From the NCBI GenBank assembly GCA_028753945.1, contig JAPNXP010000012.1:2170001-2234000 (forward strand): 64,000 bases of DNA, given 5' to 3'. The position numbers were made by a program, and so were the translations under genes. The stretch is from Hexactinellida sp. DTS-2022 (taxonomy: Eukaryota; Porifera; Hexactinellida). The notes under the pieces are model-generated. The model saw nothing but the letters and a program-made list of their open reading frames with translations. It made no database searches and was not told the DNA's origin. This document shows, in pieces, positions 33,016 to 44,737 of the stretch. How positions within the stretch are numbered: the stretch's first letter is position 1; each line of letters begins with the position of its first letter.

Positions 33016-33245
33016 TTAGCAAATGGAATTTATTCCATTACAGTTTCACAATTAAATTCTTGCTATACCTTTATAAATTGGTTATTCATGTGGTAAACAC
33101 TCAATTATATTGAGAATAGATCTTGAGAAACAGGTGAGAAAGAATAACAAAGGTAGTAAGAATCTCATAGCAATTTGTCATCCATGGTCCTTGTAATCAA
33201 AGTAGTAAGAATCTCATGGTAGTAGAAATTTCATACAACAGTCCA
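33016..33245 (+). repeat. dispersed direct repeat (second copy)
   Basis: It matches 26468-26735 in the same orientation, including the AGTAAGAATCTCAT words, with a few deletions. Sequence beyond it (33300-33600) includes AACTTAAACTTAG words and a segment at 33490-33580 that is the inverse of 27660-27735. Confidence 0.75.
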
Positions 33246-33249
33246 AACA

Positions 33250-33960
33250 AAGACTAAACAAAGTCTTGAATTACTTTATGCTAAGCAGTGTTTCATGCAG
33301 ACATTTAGGCAGGGGGGTCTTCGCAAAACTTATCCCAAAACTTAGTCTTGCAAAACTTAATTAAACTTAAACTTAGTTCCCCTTTCAAACTGAAAACGAA
33401 ATAATTTTTCTTCTATAACCTCGATTTTATGGGTGTGCAGTTTTATCCTAATTCAATAGAAGATAACTTGATTTCGTTTTCAGTTTGGATCTAGCTATAA
33501 TGTCTTCTATCATATACGTATGTGAAAGTCAAACACCTAACTTCAAAACGAAATTTATGGTTTTTTTGGATTAATCTACAGTAATTTAACCTGTTAAGGG
33601 AACCTTCTCAATAATTCTTTGTATGCAAAGTTCTTTGTATAATTAGCAATAAATGGCGAATTTTTGTGTGGACCAGAGCGAGTTATTTAACATCAATTAA
33701 TTCTACTATTCTACACTTTATTCTTATTTCCGTTCGTAATTGTTATATATACTTTTTGTTTAATAGATCCTTGTTATTTCTTTGGTATATTCTGTTTTCG
33801 CTATATGTTTATGTTGTTTGATTACAACCCAGGCCCGATTGATAACAAGCTCTGCTTAGATTTACTACCTGGTTTATTAAAGGCTTAATAATAATTCCAA
33901 ATAATTGGTCTGTTTTAACCGATATTGATCTACGAATTTGAATTTTTAGTATATTCCTTT
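33250..33960. other. region upstream of the OTUD4/Otu-like gene
   Basis: No coding frame is supported. A pyrimidine-rich tract followed by TTTAG (33951-33974) lies directly before the ATG and looks like a 3' splice site. The promoter was not recognised. Confidence 0.4.
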
Positions 33961-33975
33961 CCTTTTCCCTTTAGA

Positions 33976-36240
33976 ATGTCAAATATTTGTGTACATGGAG
34001 ATACTTGTGAATCTTCGGTTTATTCTGATGAGAATAAATCAGTGGACTTCCACTTAAAATCACAAAATCTTTGGAGGAAAGCTCTACCCAGAGATGGCAA
34101 CAGTCTCTTTCGTGCTATTGCTGAACATGTTTACTTATCTCAATCATTGTATCCTCTGGTAAAAATGAATTATCTCAAGTTTTTATCGAATAATCTAACT
34201 CAATTTGGATTTGAAAATCTACCAGAGGATAGTCATCCAATCAATATTTATGCACTTTCTCAATTGTATAAAGTAAAGTTCAGAATTTATGAAGAAGCTA
34301 CTGATATAAATATTATTACTTATGATGTTTCCTTTAAAGAGAGGATAATATCGTTATCCTTGATGGATGAGGATCATTACGACCTCATTTACCCTTATTT
34401 TTCTCGTGTAAATTTGGCATTTGTCCAGTCTGTGTTTTATCATTTGTTATACAAAAATGTTTACCAAATTGATATACCCTTTAGCAACAGACATTTTACT
34501 TTGCAATCAATACGAGATCCTTACTTTCTCAAGCAAGATGCATTTGAATTCTCACATTTGGAACGCTGTTTCAACCTTTTATACTATGAAAATGTTTCTA
34601 TGAATATATGGAAATCTGAGTTGTGTCACACTGTACCAACGATCGATTCGAGTTCACAATCTATTAAATTCAACAGCTACTCATTAGGTGATAAAGTGAG
34701 AGTTTATAGTCCAAATACCGAGAATAAACCATTTTATCTTGGAAAAATTATAAAATTAAATGTTACCCCCGGTATGCATGAAGTTCTTGCTCCCAATCGT
34801 GGAACTGAAATTGTTGATATTGGTCACCTAAAGCTCGCTTGCGAAGATAATGAAAACCTTGAATTCTCTTCTATACAACAAGATGTCTGTACATCTGATT
34901 CTATCAATAATTCGTCTCGTAGTCAACATCCAATTGATTATGATGATTCAGCAGTGTTAATTAAGGATCTGTCCCCATCATTCAAGGCACTTAGTGACTT
35001 TTCCTTAGATAATAATTCGAAATCAATCACCACGCCTACCCGTCCGAGTTTTGTTACAAATAGTGACCCAATTGCAGAGCTAAATAATTGGGACAAAAAA
35101 ACTTTTTCACATCAAGTTCCCCCCGGATTTGAAGTTGAACCTGATTTAGTTAGAAATGTACAACATTTGGGTAACGAAGGCACTTCTATCTGTTCAAAAC
35201 TTTATAAGCAGGAAAATAATTTTTCTTCCCATGCCCCCAAGCATAAATATGGGCCTCAATCCGCTGCTGTTAAGCAAAAATATCAGGATGAAAATTGCTT
35301 GAAAGATATAGATCCGTTAGGTGGAATGAAACCATTCGAACAAATTTATGAATCTGCACACTCCCAAATTAAGAAATTGCAGTTTAAATTAAATAATTCA
35401 GCTGAATTCTTAAGTCCAAAGTTCTCCATACACCCAGAAGGAAGTGATTTACCTGAAGATAAATTTATACTTCAATATTTCTACAATTTAGGTGTACAAT
35501 ATCAATTAATGCGAAGTCATGGGTCTAGTTGGAAAGATGTTCTTCCTAACTCTTGTCCACCTTTATATCATGATGCAAATTATCATTCTAGCAATCAATT
35601 GATTCCTCTAATGTTTCGTGACACTGCTGGTATATATTTTAGCCAGGATATGGTTGTTCCAAACTATTTTTATGATATGGCAATGATGCCATTCATTCAA
35701 GGATATGCACCCCCGTTAACTTATAATTTACAAGGTGAGCCCTTTATGGTTCAGAATTATGGGAAACATTTTAAAGAAGATATTGATCCTGATAAATTTC
35801 AAAACTCTATCAAATCTGAAGGGTTCTGTTTAGCGGATCAAACCTCTTATGAAAAATCTAATCCTAAGTTAAAATTGGAAGTTGAAGTTCCTTTAACGAA
35901 TGCACGATCTTTTGATAAGTTAACTGTTCAACCAATGCAGATCATTAATCAGAAGAAGCCTCTTGATGATCCTCAAATTGACCCAACTTCCTGGCCACAA
36001 CCTGGTGGTGATAAAGTTGAAATTACATGGAATAACAATGATACGGTGGATAATCCAAGAGCTGCATATAGTAATGTTTTGAAAAAGGGAACCCAATGTA
36101 AACAGCCTAGTTATACAGCCGAGAGAACAATTTATGCGTCCAGTAATTCCAACTCTTCAGTAACTAAAAATTCGCAATCAAGGCGTAGTTATAATAATTT
36201 ACATAGTGTCAATCTCAATAATTTTTCTCCTAATAAGTGA
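33976..36240 (+). CDS. OTUD4/Otu-like protein, OTU domain with Ser in place of catalytic Cys
   Basis: I start at ATG 33976 (754 residues). The upstream in-frame ATG at 33925 would translate through a splice-acceptor tract (CCTTTTCCCTTTAG). The N-terminal OTU domain (about 30-165) has RDGNSLFRAIAEHV and EDHYDLIYP. His134 is kept, but the nucleophile position is Ser43 (codon AGT at 34102-34104) instead of Cys. A Tudor-like domain follows (about 236-290: GDKVRVYSP, YLGKIIKL). Near residue 490, LPEDKFILQYFYNLGVQY is the conserved motif shared by vertebrate OTUD4 and Drosophila Otu. The rest is low-complexity and Ser/Asn-rich. Drosophila Otu also has Ser at this position. Family roles are deubiquitination and RNA binding, in the germline for fly Otu. 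There are no introns in the coding region. AATAAA lies at 36371-36376. Confidence 0.9.
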   Translation: MSNICVHGDTCESSVYSDENKSVDFHLKSQNLWRKALPRDGNSLFRAIAEHVYLSQSLYPLVKMNYLKFLSNNLTQFGFENLPEDSHPINIYALSQLYKVKFRIYEEATDINIITYDVSFKERIISLSLMDEDHYDLIYPYFSRVNLAFVQSVFYHLLYKNVYQIDIPFSNRHFTLQSIRDPYFLKQDAFEFSHLERCFNLLYYENVSMNIWKSELCHTVPTIDSSSQSIKFNSYSLGDKVRVYSPNTENKPFYLGKIIKLNVTPGMHEVLAPNRGTEIVDIGHLKLACEDNENLEFSSIQQDVCTSDSINNSSRSQHPIDYDDSAVLIKDLSPSFKALSDFSLDNNSKSITTPTRPSFVTNSDPIAELNNWDKKTFSHQVPPGFEVEPDLVRNVQHLGNEGTSICSKLYKQENNFSSHAPKHKYGPQSAAVKQKYQDENCLKDIDPLGGMKPFEQIYESAHSQIKKLQFKLNNSAEFLSPKFSIHPEGSDLPEDKFILQYFYNLGVQYQLMRSHGSSWKDVLPNSCPPLYHDANYHSSNQLIPLMFRDTAGIYFSQDMVVPNYFYDMAMMPFIQGYAPPLTYNLQGEPFMVQNYGKHFKEDIDPDKFQNSIKSEGFCLADQTSYEKSNPKLKLEVEVPLTNARSFDKLTVQPMQIINQKKPLDDPQIDPTSWPQPGGDKVEITWNNNDTVDNPRAAYSNVLKKGTQCKQPSYTAERTIYASSNSNSSVTKNSQSRRSYNNLHSVNLNNFSPNK

Positions 36241-36938
36241 TAGACAATTATAGATATGCCAAATAGATTTTCTCCTAAATTTTACTAGGTTAAACCTTAA
36301 CAGTTTTATTCTTATTCATCTTATTCGATTATGTTCTATATGGGATTATATAAATGCTTCAAACTTGATCAATAAAAAATTGCAGCTGTGCCGACGCATG
36401 TTCCTTTGGTGGCACTATATTTTGGTGGCGGTTTATTGATAGTGCCTCCAAATGCTGTCGGCACAGCTGCAATTATGGATTTTTTTCGCCATGTCACCAT
36501 CAGTATCAAGGTGTTAAATTATTTCAGAAAGGTGTTTCAAAATGTAACGACCCTTAGTGAGTTGAAAGTTTCGTTTCAGCTCACTTCACTTCAGAGTTAT
36601 TCAAGTTTCATTCAATGTAATAGGTGATGAGTTAGCATTTTTATGTGCGTGTCGGGTGTTAACCCAACACCAACCAATCCATTCGAAATATATAATTCAC
36701 AAAATTGTTTTTAAAAAATAACGCATTTTTTTGACGATGTCATCATCACCTCAAGGTGTCAAGACCCACTTGTATAGGTGGTATGTGGCATAAGGACCAA
36801 TTGAAAATTTAAAGTTTGTTTCTATCTGATATCATTTCTGAGATTAATGAAATTTTGCTAATTAGTATAAATATTTAATTAATTTATGAATAATTTAACA
36901 CCATTATTATGTACAGCAAAATAAATTAAGTTCAATTA

Positions 36939-37198
36939 CCGTATTTATTCGAATAGTAGCCTCTATTCGAATAATCGCCTACTTCCAATAATCGCCCCCC
37001 TAAAGTAGAAAATAAAAATTTATTACTGCTACCGGGAGTAAACATTTACATCTAATATAACTCACAATACGATTATCAACCGATTATCATAATTAAATTG
37101 TAATAAAATGTGATATTCTAGAAAATTGCTCAAAATTATTGGTCGAAAAATGGAGTAAAAAACAATAATCGCCTAGGCTACTATTCGAGTAAATACGG
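36939..37198. mobile_element. TA MITE with CCGTATTT ends, 260 bp
   Basis: The ends CCGTATTTATTCGAATAGTAG and its complement (CTACTATTCGAGTAAATACGG) are flanked by TA. The same family and almost the same length occur at 11315 and 50589. Confidence 0.92.
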
Positions 37199-37344
37199 TA
37201 TTTGCAATAATTATTAATTTTAATTTAATTTAATTACATATTTGAATTCAGCTCACTCGATAATCCTAATAATCTATTTGGAACTGTCTTTATAAGTTAA
37301 ACACAGTGCGAATTGATTAGAATTAAATATGTCATGTATTCATT

Positions 37345-37790
37345 CAGTGGCGGCGCTACAGTACTGTAACGAGTGGGGCTAGCCAGGGCTGATTATTTTA
37401 TTAATGGGGCTAACACAAACTTGCTATAGAAATTATGCTATTATATTTACTTGTTTCGCAATACTATTTTCCCCCGAATAAGCGCCCCGGACGGGCAGAT
37501 TAAAATTACCCAACTAAGATTAGCCCAAGTATTCCAACCTGTTCAAATATGATTATCACAAGCTTTTTAGTCAGATTTTTTGGCAGATCTTTAAAATTTT
37601 AATTCTTCTTTCCTTTAGTTATTTTTAGATTACTCTTCATTCTTCACTATTTCAAAATGTTAAATTAAAGTAGAGATACAATGAAAATTTTGCATATTTA
37701 GTATAATCTCAGCCCCATCAACTGATGGGGCTAACAAAATATTGTGATGTGGCTAGCGCCCCATCTAGCCCCATGCTAGCGCCGCCACTG
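37345..37790. mobile_element. hAT MITE, CAGTGGCGGCGCTA ends, 446 bp
   Basis: The ends CAGTGGCGGCGCTA and TAGCGCCGCCACTG are flanked by the exact 8-bp duplication TATTCATT (37337-37344 and 37791-37798). The subterminal sequence is rich in GGGGCTAGC. It is non-coding. Confidence 0.94.
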
Positions 37791-38338
37791 TATTCATTGT
37801 GCAAGAATATTCTATGCAGAAATAATATAATTACATAATCTGTCGTTGTTATGGAATATAAAATGGAAAATAGAAGCCTAACCGAGCTCACAGGTTGAAT
37901 CAATATAATAATAACGCATTGAAACATATAATTAGATTTAACACTTTAATTGAAATGAAGTGTTAGTAAACAAAGGAAATTTTGAAACTCAATTGTGGCA
38001 CAAACTAAGTACAATTTGAAAATTTGTGCACTGTGAAAAGGTGTAGAATCTAATTCTCTTTCGAATTAATATAAATTTAATTTTCGGGCACCATTTATTG
38101 TCCCTTTTCAAACATTAAAGAGGTTAAAAGTTTTTAATAAAAAATCCTGACCACAGGTGCACATCTGTAACCATTGAGACACATATCCTGAATATTTGGG
38201 CTTCTAGTTAATTAAACTCTATTCTGTGTTACTGTGTAGAGGATACGGACTAATAACCAAGGCAGTAAGATTAGAACTTGGCCACTATACTATAGTATAG
38301 TCGGCGCAGTAAAAATTCTTACTCCATGTTGATTTAAC

Positions 38339-38460
38339 TAGCGCGCTTCGCTAGATAGGTCCTTACCCGTTAAAAATCATACTACGAACACTTCGCGTTT
38401 GTTGTGTAGTTTTATACTTCTAACATCTTGATTGCTTAAATGAGCTTATGATTCTAGCAA
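38339..38460 (-). mobile_element. Helitron 3' end fragment
   Basis: On the minus strand the fragment ends GCGAAGCGCGCTAG followed by T. It has a diverged hairpin (CAAACGCGAAGTGTTCG) and the spacer typical of the other Helitron copies. Only the terminal 100 bases or so are recognisable. Confidence 0.7.
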
Positions 38461-38571
38461 GGGTAGGTTTGTAAGCGTACTGAGGTTACGGGTACGATTC
38501 ACCGGTTACTAGTTAACCGGTTTACTAGCCCTGCTTCTCAACTCATAATCTTATAGAACAATTCGATTATA

Positions 38572-39897
38572 CAGTCAACTCCGCTTATTGGGCTCAATGG
38601 GTTAATGGGTTCAATCGCAATTGGGTCATTTTTTCAGGGACAGAAGCATGCCAATAGAAGTTAATACAAAATAATTTAGGGTTAATGGGTTAAATTTCGG
38701 TTAATCTGGTTAAAATTGTGAAATTTGAGTCCAAGTTTCATTATTCTGTCAAAATTTGGCGTGATTGACTCAATATTAGCTTTAAAAATGCCAAAAAAAC
38801 ATTTATTCGTTTCTGCCAATTGTGTCACTCCATGTGTGCAAAAGTATTTCGTATATAATAGTGTACATCTGTATATTCATTATGTATGAGTACCTTTGTG
38901 ATAAATAGTTATACCCTCAAAACAGTAGACTTTGCTTAATCGGGAAAACTGATTAATTGGGACAACTCCCTAAGAACCGAATCTTTTCCATATAAGTTAA
39001 TAGTAAAGAATTGGTTTTTCTAGACACACTCGACAAATTGGGTTCAAAATTGGTGCTCGCAGAACAACTTATAGAACAACTTATAATAATCTGATAAAGG
39101 TATAACAAATATCTAGACAGGTTTGGGGCCGATAACGATTACACATTGCGCTGTAATCATAATCGTAATCGTAATCAGATGATTCTATTAGAGTGTAATC
39201 ATATCATAATCGTAATCATGCTATTTTATTAGCGTATTTATCTTTGAAATTAAGGATATATTATCAATTCGTAGGATTGCACCTACGAAAGTGCTTTTAT
39301 TCAATAACAGTCACATTCATTTGAATTCCATCATAAGATATACAGTAACAGTTGGTTTAATGAAATTGACACTTTTCCTTATTGTTAGTACTTTTAGATT
39401 CGAATTATCAGACTTAGCCAGACCGCATTTAGTATACATTTTGGCTTGTTTTCATAATCGTAATCATATGCAAGTTTTTAGTAATCGTAATCGTGATCAT
39501 AATCGCTTAAAAATTATAGACCATAATCGTAATCACATTCATAATCGTTTAAAAATATAGATTGTAATCGTAATCATAATCATCCTAAAGTAATCGGCCC
39601 CAACCCTGTATCAAAATAGGGTTTATTGTTTTATTAATATCCGTAAATCGTCATTTACAGAGATTATGACCTTGTAGTTTACGGATAGTTCCAAACGGTC
39701 CACAAAATATTATGGCTCATACTATGGGTGTGAGTAGCCTCAAGGGCCCGCAGACACTGGAGGAATTGTTACAATCGGTTTAAAACTGAAACTGTTTAAA
39801 TCGCTACTTTATATACATTTTTGGGTTAATTGGGAACTCCGATTAATTGGGACAAGAGGCCTGAAACAAAAGTGTCCCAATTAAGCGGAGTTGACTA
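38572..39897. mobile_element. pogo/Tc1-type MITE, CAGTCAACTCCGCTTA ends, with an insertion
   Basis: The ends CAGTCAACTCCGCTTA and TAAGCGGAGTTGACT are inverted. TA is present on the left, and the right flank has decayed to ACC. Internal GGTTAATTGGG words resemble the TA MITE at 21965. A hAT-type MITE sits at 39118-39608. Confidence 0.75.
39118..39608. mobile_element. hAT-type MITE with CATAATCGTAATC interior
   Basis: The ends CAGGTTTGGGGCCGAT and ATCGGCCCCAACCCTG are inverted repeats. The interior beside both ends is degenerate ATAATCGTAATC repeats. The flanks TATCTAGA and TATCAAAA share only part of an 8-bp duplication. End sequence and design match the elements at 48, 11025 and 21425. Confidence 0.78.
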
Positions 39898-40527
39898 CCC
39901 TTGAACCATTGGCGTCCCAGGGGAGGGTCATCAGGACCCTAGCCCAGGTTGTTAGTATTATTGCACTGGGCATGCCTAGGGTTTCCAATCCAGGAGCGTT
40001 ATTTCCGAGTCAATCTCATGAATCCTGGAATATGGTTTGAAACTGTATTATGATAAAAAAACATCACGATACTAGACTAAAGTTTACGAGTTAACGCCTA
40101 ACAAAATCGAACTCGAATGGCTCTTTACTTACAAAACTAATGTAATTTCTTGTTATTGGTGTCATAAAGTGAAGATATGCATAAAAATTATAGTGAATGC
40201 CATTTATCATATTTCACTTTATGGCCGAGATTAAAGTCATACATCAATATTTTGTAGTACTGTTGCATGGAAAATGGACCCCCTTGATATGTAAATACAT
40301 TAGTCATATCCTGTTAGGAAATGTATTAGTCATATCCTGTTATGAAATACAATTACCTATCAGTGCTATCACCTGTTATTTATGAACGGAATTTGTTGAC
40401 TTTCAATATGTACATTCTAATTGAGCACAAAATTTGGTGCGTCTTCCTTTAGTGGAGTTGAATTGTGAATTTTCTGACTAATTGTTACTGCATATTTACC
40501 GATTTGGATTGTCGTTTTTTGAGTATA

Positions 40528-40771
40528 CAGTCAGGTTGTTTTATTATGAACATTCAAGGGACCAAATTGTGTTCATAATAGAGATACTTCATTATAAGTG
40601 AACATTCAAGGGACCAAATTGTGTTCATAATAGAGATACTTCATTATATGTGAACTCAACTTAATACTAACCCTATGTAAGTTGTTAAACTGGGACCGAA
40701 GGGCTTGTTCATAATAAAACATCTTCATATTAAGCAGACGAAATCTTGTTCACAATAAGCAGACCAGACTG
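40528..40771. mobile_element. TA MITE, CAGTCAGGTTGTT ends (left arm copy)
   Basis: The ends CAGTCAGGTTGTTTTATTATG and a right end ATAAGCAGACCAGACTG are flanked by TA. A 60-base segment (CATTCAAGGGACCAAATTG...) is duplicated inside this copy but not in its mirror copy at 43138-43331. Confidence 0.85.
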
Positions 40772-41215
40772 TACTTGTTATGGGAGATGTTGTCAATCGA
40801 GAGATGTTGTCGAATCGCCTACATCTCCCGCGAGAGATGTAGGCGATTTACCATTTATGGCTTCAGTTGTTTATAATTATGGTTTCTATTATATAATGCA
40901 TATATATTATTAGTTAGCAAACTTTTAATTTAGTTATCTAATTTATCATTTACGTAGATAATTAACCTGCAAAATGCAATGGTTTATCTTGTATATTTAT
41001 ACTCAATAATAAAAAATTCCGGAATTCATTGAGGAACTGGTAAGAGCTACAGACTTTAAATTTTGCATTGGTGTTGGAAATACCCATCTATAAACAACTT
41101 ATAATATCTAAGAAAAGTATCAACGACTTTTGTTCGTTTGTTTGTTTGTTTTGTTTTAACATATTTGTTCCGGCTGCAAATTGATTCCGTCCGGAACCAA
41201 TTTGTCATAAATTGT

Positions 41216-42214
41216 TCATTTAAACATAGTCTTCTTTATTATACCAGCTTAGTTCTTAAACAGTAAATATGAAAACTAATTTCGCATTTACAAATTTATA
41301 ATATGAATATAGTGAACTCTAGTAGAGATACACCTCTAGGGCGCCGGAGGCACGGGTGCACCCGTTGCTCCGGTCAATTTATTGAAGGAGAGTGCAGGGG
41401 CTTGCCCCCCCCCCCCCGATTTTGGTTTATCATTTATACTTGTGCACCCGTTGCTCGGGCGGGTCGCCGGAGCTCGAGCACTTGAGCCACTTTTTTTGAG
41501 GTCCGGAAAAAAAAACTACCGTTATAACGAAGTGCTTGGGATCTGTAAATTCCTGCATTTAGTGCTTTGGGGGAAAATCTCCATTCCGTTGAAAGCAGTT
41601 ATTTCGTTATATCCGACTTCGTTAGAACGGGAGTTCACTGTATTTATTGTTGTCAGTGACACTGTGACGAAATAGGAAAACAAGTTGTCAAGTATTATAC
41701 TTCACCTAAAGACTAGCTTTCGACAAATATACTGGTTAATGCATTTGCTGAATAGAAATTGTTTACTGGCACATAAGATAATGTTTGTTGTTAAGTTTAA
41801 GCAACTAATATTAACAGATTTTAATGAATAAACGAGCCTGCGTAGCGGTTGAGTGATCATACAATTGAAATTTTGATTACTCATTCAATGTTATAACTGT
41901 TGTTAAGTCAATTAATTAACAAGGAAAAACTATTTACCAATTAAGTGTTTGACCTTGGGATTTAGAAAGAAATCCCGGGATTCAATTCCCAGAAATATAT
42001 CTGATCCCGGGATTCTAACCCCTATTTACATAAAATATATTTGTATTTTCACTACTATGTTGGAAACTTGGTTTGAAAAAGTGCTACTTATGTGTTTCAT
42101 TAAAGAAACCGTGCAAGTGTGATTACTGGTACTATAAATTAAGCCGGACCGAATTTGCTATGGATAAACAAACCCATGGCCATAAAAATGATTTACACTC
42201 TAAATTTTGTCAGG
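41216..42214. other. unique centre of the palindrome
   Basis: It contains C-rich and G+C-rich MITE-like debris at 41330-41480 (GTGCACCCGTTGCTC occurs twice) and the sequence GTTATAACGAAGTGCTTGG, mirrored loosely near 41605. No supported gene. Confidence 0.4.
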
Positions 42215-42487
42215 AACTAGTTTGTTAAATGAACAATTTATGCCCGGAATCAATTTGCAGCCGGAACAAATATGTCAAAACAAAACAAACAAACAAACGA
42301 TCAAAAGTCGTTGATACTTTTCTTAGATATTATAAGTTGTTTATAGATGGGTATTTCCAACACCCATACAAAATTTCAAGTCTGAGTACAATTATACAAG
42401 ATAAACCATTGTATTTTGCAGGTTAATTATCTACGTAAATGATAAATTAGATAACTAAATTAAAAGTTTGCTAACTAATAATATATA

Positions 42488-43009
42488 TCTATGCTATTAA
42501 AACACAAACCTGTATATGTGCGTGTATATATATTTATATTTGTTTGTATGTTACGAGTTGATTGAAGAAAGTGGACGGTTTCCAAATGTGATTTTTGGCA
42601 TATACTGCCATATAGGGGTAACTTTTGGCACCAGCCAACAAGTTGAGGTTTCCACTCAACATTTCTCACACCTCGAAAAGTTATGACGTCATTGTCACAT
42701 TTCGAGAACCCTGAAAAGTCACTTAATCGCACATAATTCGCGCACTCTGAGAGATAAAAATCTAAAAATTTAATAGAATATGCACATTAATGATGCGGAC
42801 ACGTTGGTCACACCAGATCGCCACTATACTAACTCATTATCGCATGATGACGTATTCATTAAAAATTTCACATTGTTAAATTTGACTATTTAGGCCTATT
42901 TACGCTTTATAAACAATATTAGGAGTATATAAACCACACACCATCCGCGAAGCGGTTGGTGTGTGGTTGTGTTCTGCCGCGAAGCGACCTAGCAAGCGAA
43001 GCGCGCTAG
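42488..43009 (+). mobile_element. non-autonomous Helitron, 522 bp
   Basis: It begins TCTATGCTATTAAAACAC and ends with the hairpin ACCATCCGC-GAA-GCGGTTGGT and GCGCGCTAG. The left arm of the palindrome gives the empty site (ATATATATGCATTATATAAT), so the ends are exact within one base. The base after CTAG is G, not the usual T. It represents the family without the 995-bp insert seen at 15094. Confidence 0.92.
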
Positions 43010-43137
43010 GCATTATATAATAGAAACCATAATTATAAACAACTGAAGCCATAAATGGTAAATCGCCTACATCTCTCGAGGGAGATGTAGGCGATTCGAC
43101 AACATCTCTCGATTGACAACATCTCCCATAATAAGTA

Positions 43138-43331
43138 CAGTCAGGTCTGCTTATTGTGAACAAGATTTCGTCTGCTTAATATGAAGATGTTTTATTATGA
43201 ACAAGCCCTACGGTCCCAATTTAACAACTTACATAGGGTTAGTATTAAGTTGAGTTCACTTATTATGAGGTATCTCTAATATCAACACAATTTTTGGTCC
43301 CTTGAATCTTCATAATAAAACAACCTGACTG
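43138..43331. mobile_element. TA MITE, CAGTCAGG ends (right arm copy)
   Basis: This is the mirror copy of 40528-40771, with ends CAGTCAGGTCTGCTTATTG and AACAACCTGACTG and TA on both sides. Its presence in both arms means it inserted before the arms were duplicated. Confidence 0.88.
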
Positions 43332-43690
43332 TATACTCAAAAAACGGCAATCCAAATCGGTAAATATGCAGTAACAATTAAGCAGAAAATTCACAATTCA
43401 ACTCAACTAAAGGAAGACGCACCAAATTTTGTGCTCAATTAGAATGTATTGAAAGTCAACAAATTCCGTTCATAAATAACAGTTGATAGGTAATTGTATT
43501 TCATAACAGGATATGACTAATACATTTTCCTAACTGGATATGACTAATGTATTTTTAAATCAAGGGGAGATCAAATCCCACACAAACGTTTGGGAAATGA
43601 ACCCCCGTGGGAAATGGACCCCCTTGAACATATCCATGGTCACTTATTAGGGGGGTCCATTTCCCATGCAACAGTACCCAAGATATGAGA

Positions 43691-44735
43691 AAATTTTAGA
43701 AGATCTACTTGTAGTAAATTTCCAAATGCAACCTATGCGAAAAAACCCTTAAATGTGAGGGCGGATATACGAAAGAACTGTTGCATGATATTTTGAGACG
43801 CTACTATAAAAGTAATTTTCTCTTAATATCACTTTTTATTATGAATTTAAGCTTCTTACAATTTTGAGACAATTGTATAGATAGACCATAGAGACATAAA
43901 GACATAGATGTGCTATTATACATTGTTTTGAGCAGTTTATTATACAGCCATTTGTAAATACGCTCCTAATCCTGGTCTGATCCAATTCTTTACGCCTAAA
44001 TCTCAAAATAATGTTACGTTATAGGAGAAGCTTCCAAATTTTTAGCTCCTAAATTTAAATTTACCCACAATCATACTCCAAAAGGAGCGTCTCGAGCTCC
44101 TGGATAATTCCTTGGTTTTGAGACGCTGGTATATAACAATTTCTGACTTGATTACCTGTTTTGAAAGTCTTTCACTAAATTTTATATTTTATCTGCAATA
44201 TTTATTTATCCCTTTTTAATTAACTTAATTACTCATAATTATAGCAACTTATACCAGTAATCCAATTTCAATGTATATCTGATCTGACTAGTTTTTCCTA
44301 ATCCAATAATTTCCCCATTAAGCATATGGTTATAATACTAACAATTGTAGGGACACAACTTTAATTAAAAACAAAAACAACTATTTCAAACAAAAATAAT
44401 AAATATACTAAATTAATTAATTGATCAAACCACAACGGCATCAAAATCTTAGCAACTATTGTAAACAATATTGTTCGCATAAATTGATCAGATGATATAA
44501 TTGTGGCAACTAAAAGATTTGGTATCTTAGAATTATTAAAAATGAATTTTTTGTAAAAAAGGAATATCTCAGAAATTTGTGTGAGAATTTTTTTTGATAG
44601 CAAATTCGGAATCTACACAAATTCTAAATTATAAACTACAAAAATCTCGAGGCACCCGTGTTCTGAGACAAATTTTTGTTACGATTATGTGGTCTGATAT
44701 AAATGAAAGTTTGCGGAACCCTACTATAGTGAAAG
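43691..44735. other. non-coding stretch with TE fragments
   Basis: A segment near 43930-44120 (TTTGTAAATACGCTCCTAATCC ... AGGAGCGTCTCGAGCTCCTGG) returns inverted at 50925-51090. GAGACGCT words recur at 43795 and 44120. No gene is supported. Confidence 0.4.
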
Positions 44736-44737
44736 AA

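Larger units (their letters stand above)
36379..38312. repeat. dispersed repeat R, copy b
   Basis: It opens with the hairpin segment (TTGCAGCTGTGCCGACGCA ... CGGCACAGCTGCAATT) immediately after the polyadenylation signal of the Otu-like gene, and ends at TATAGTATAGTCGGCGCAG. The body matches copy a (9597) and, inverted, copy c (52060). A TA MITE and a hAT MITE are nested within. Confidence 0.7.
40260..43690. repeat. 3.4-kb palindrome (arms about 0.95 kb)
   Basis: The left arm 40260-41215 is repeated inversely at about 42215-43690 around a roughly 1-kb unique centre (41215-42215). Each arm holds, in mirror order, an ATATCCTGTTAGGAAATG repeat, a TA MITE, a CGCCTACATCTC hairpin and a Helitron-like GAACTGGTAAGAGC segment. 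The right arm additionally has a 522-bp Helitron. Arm identity is high, so the duplication is recent or maintained by gene conversion. Confidence 0.88.

Noticed and set aside
41303..41675. Pro/Gly-rich frames in the palindrome centre
   Set aside because: They run through C and A homopolymers and repeated GTGCACCCGTTGCTC words; no protein-like pattern.
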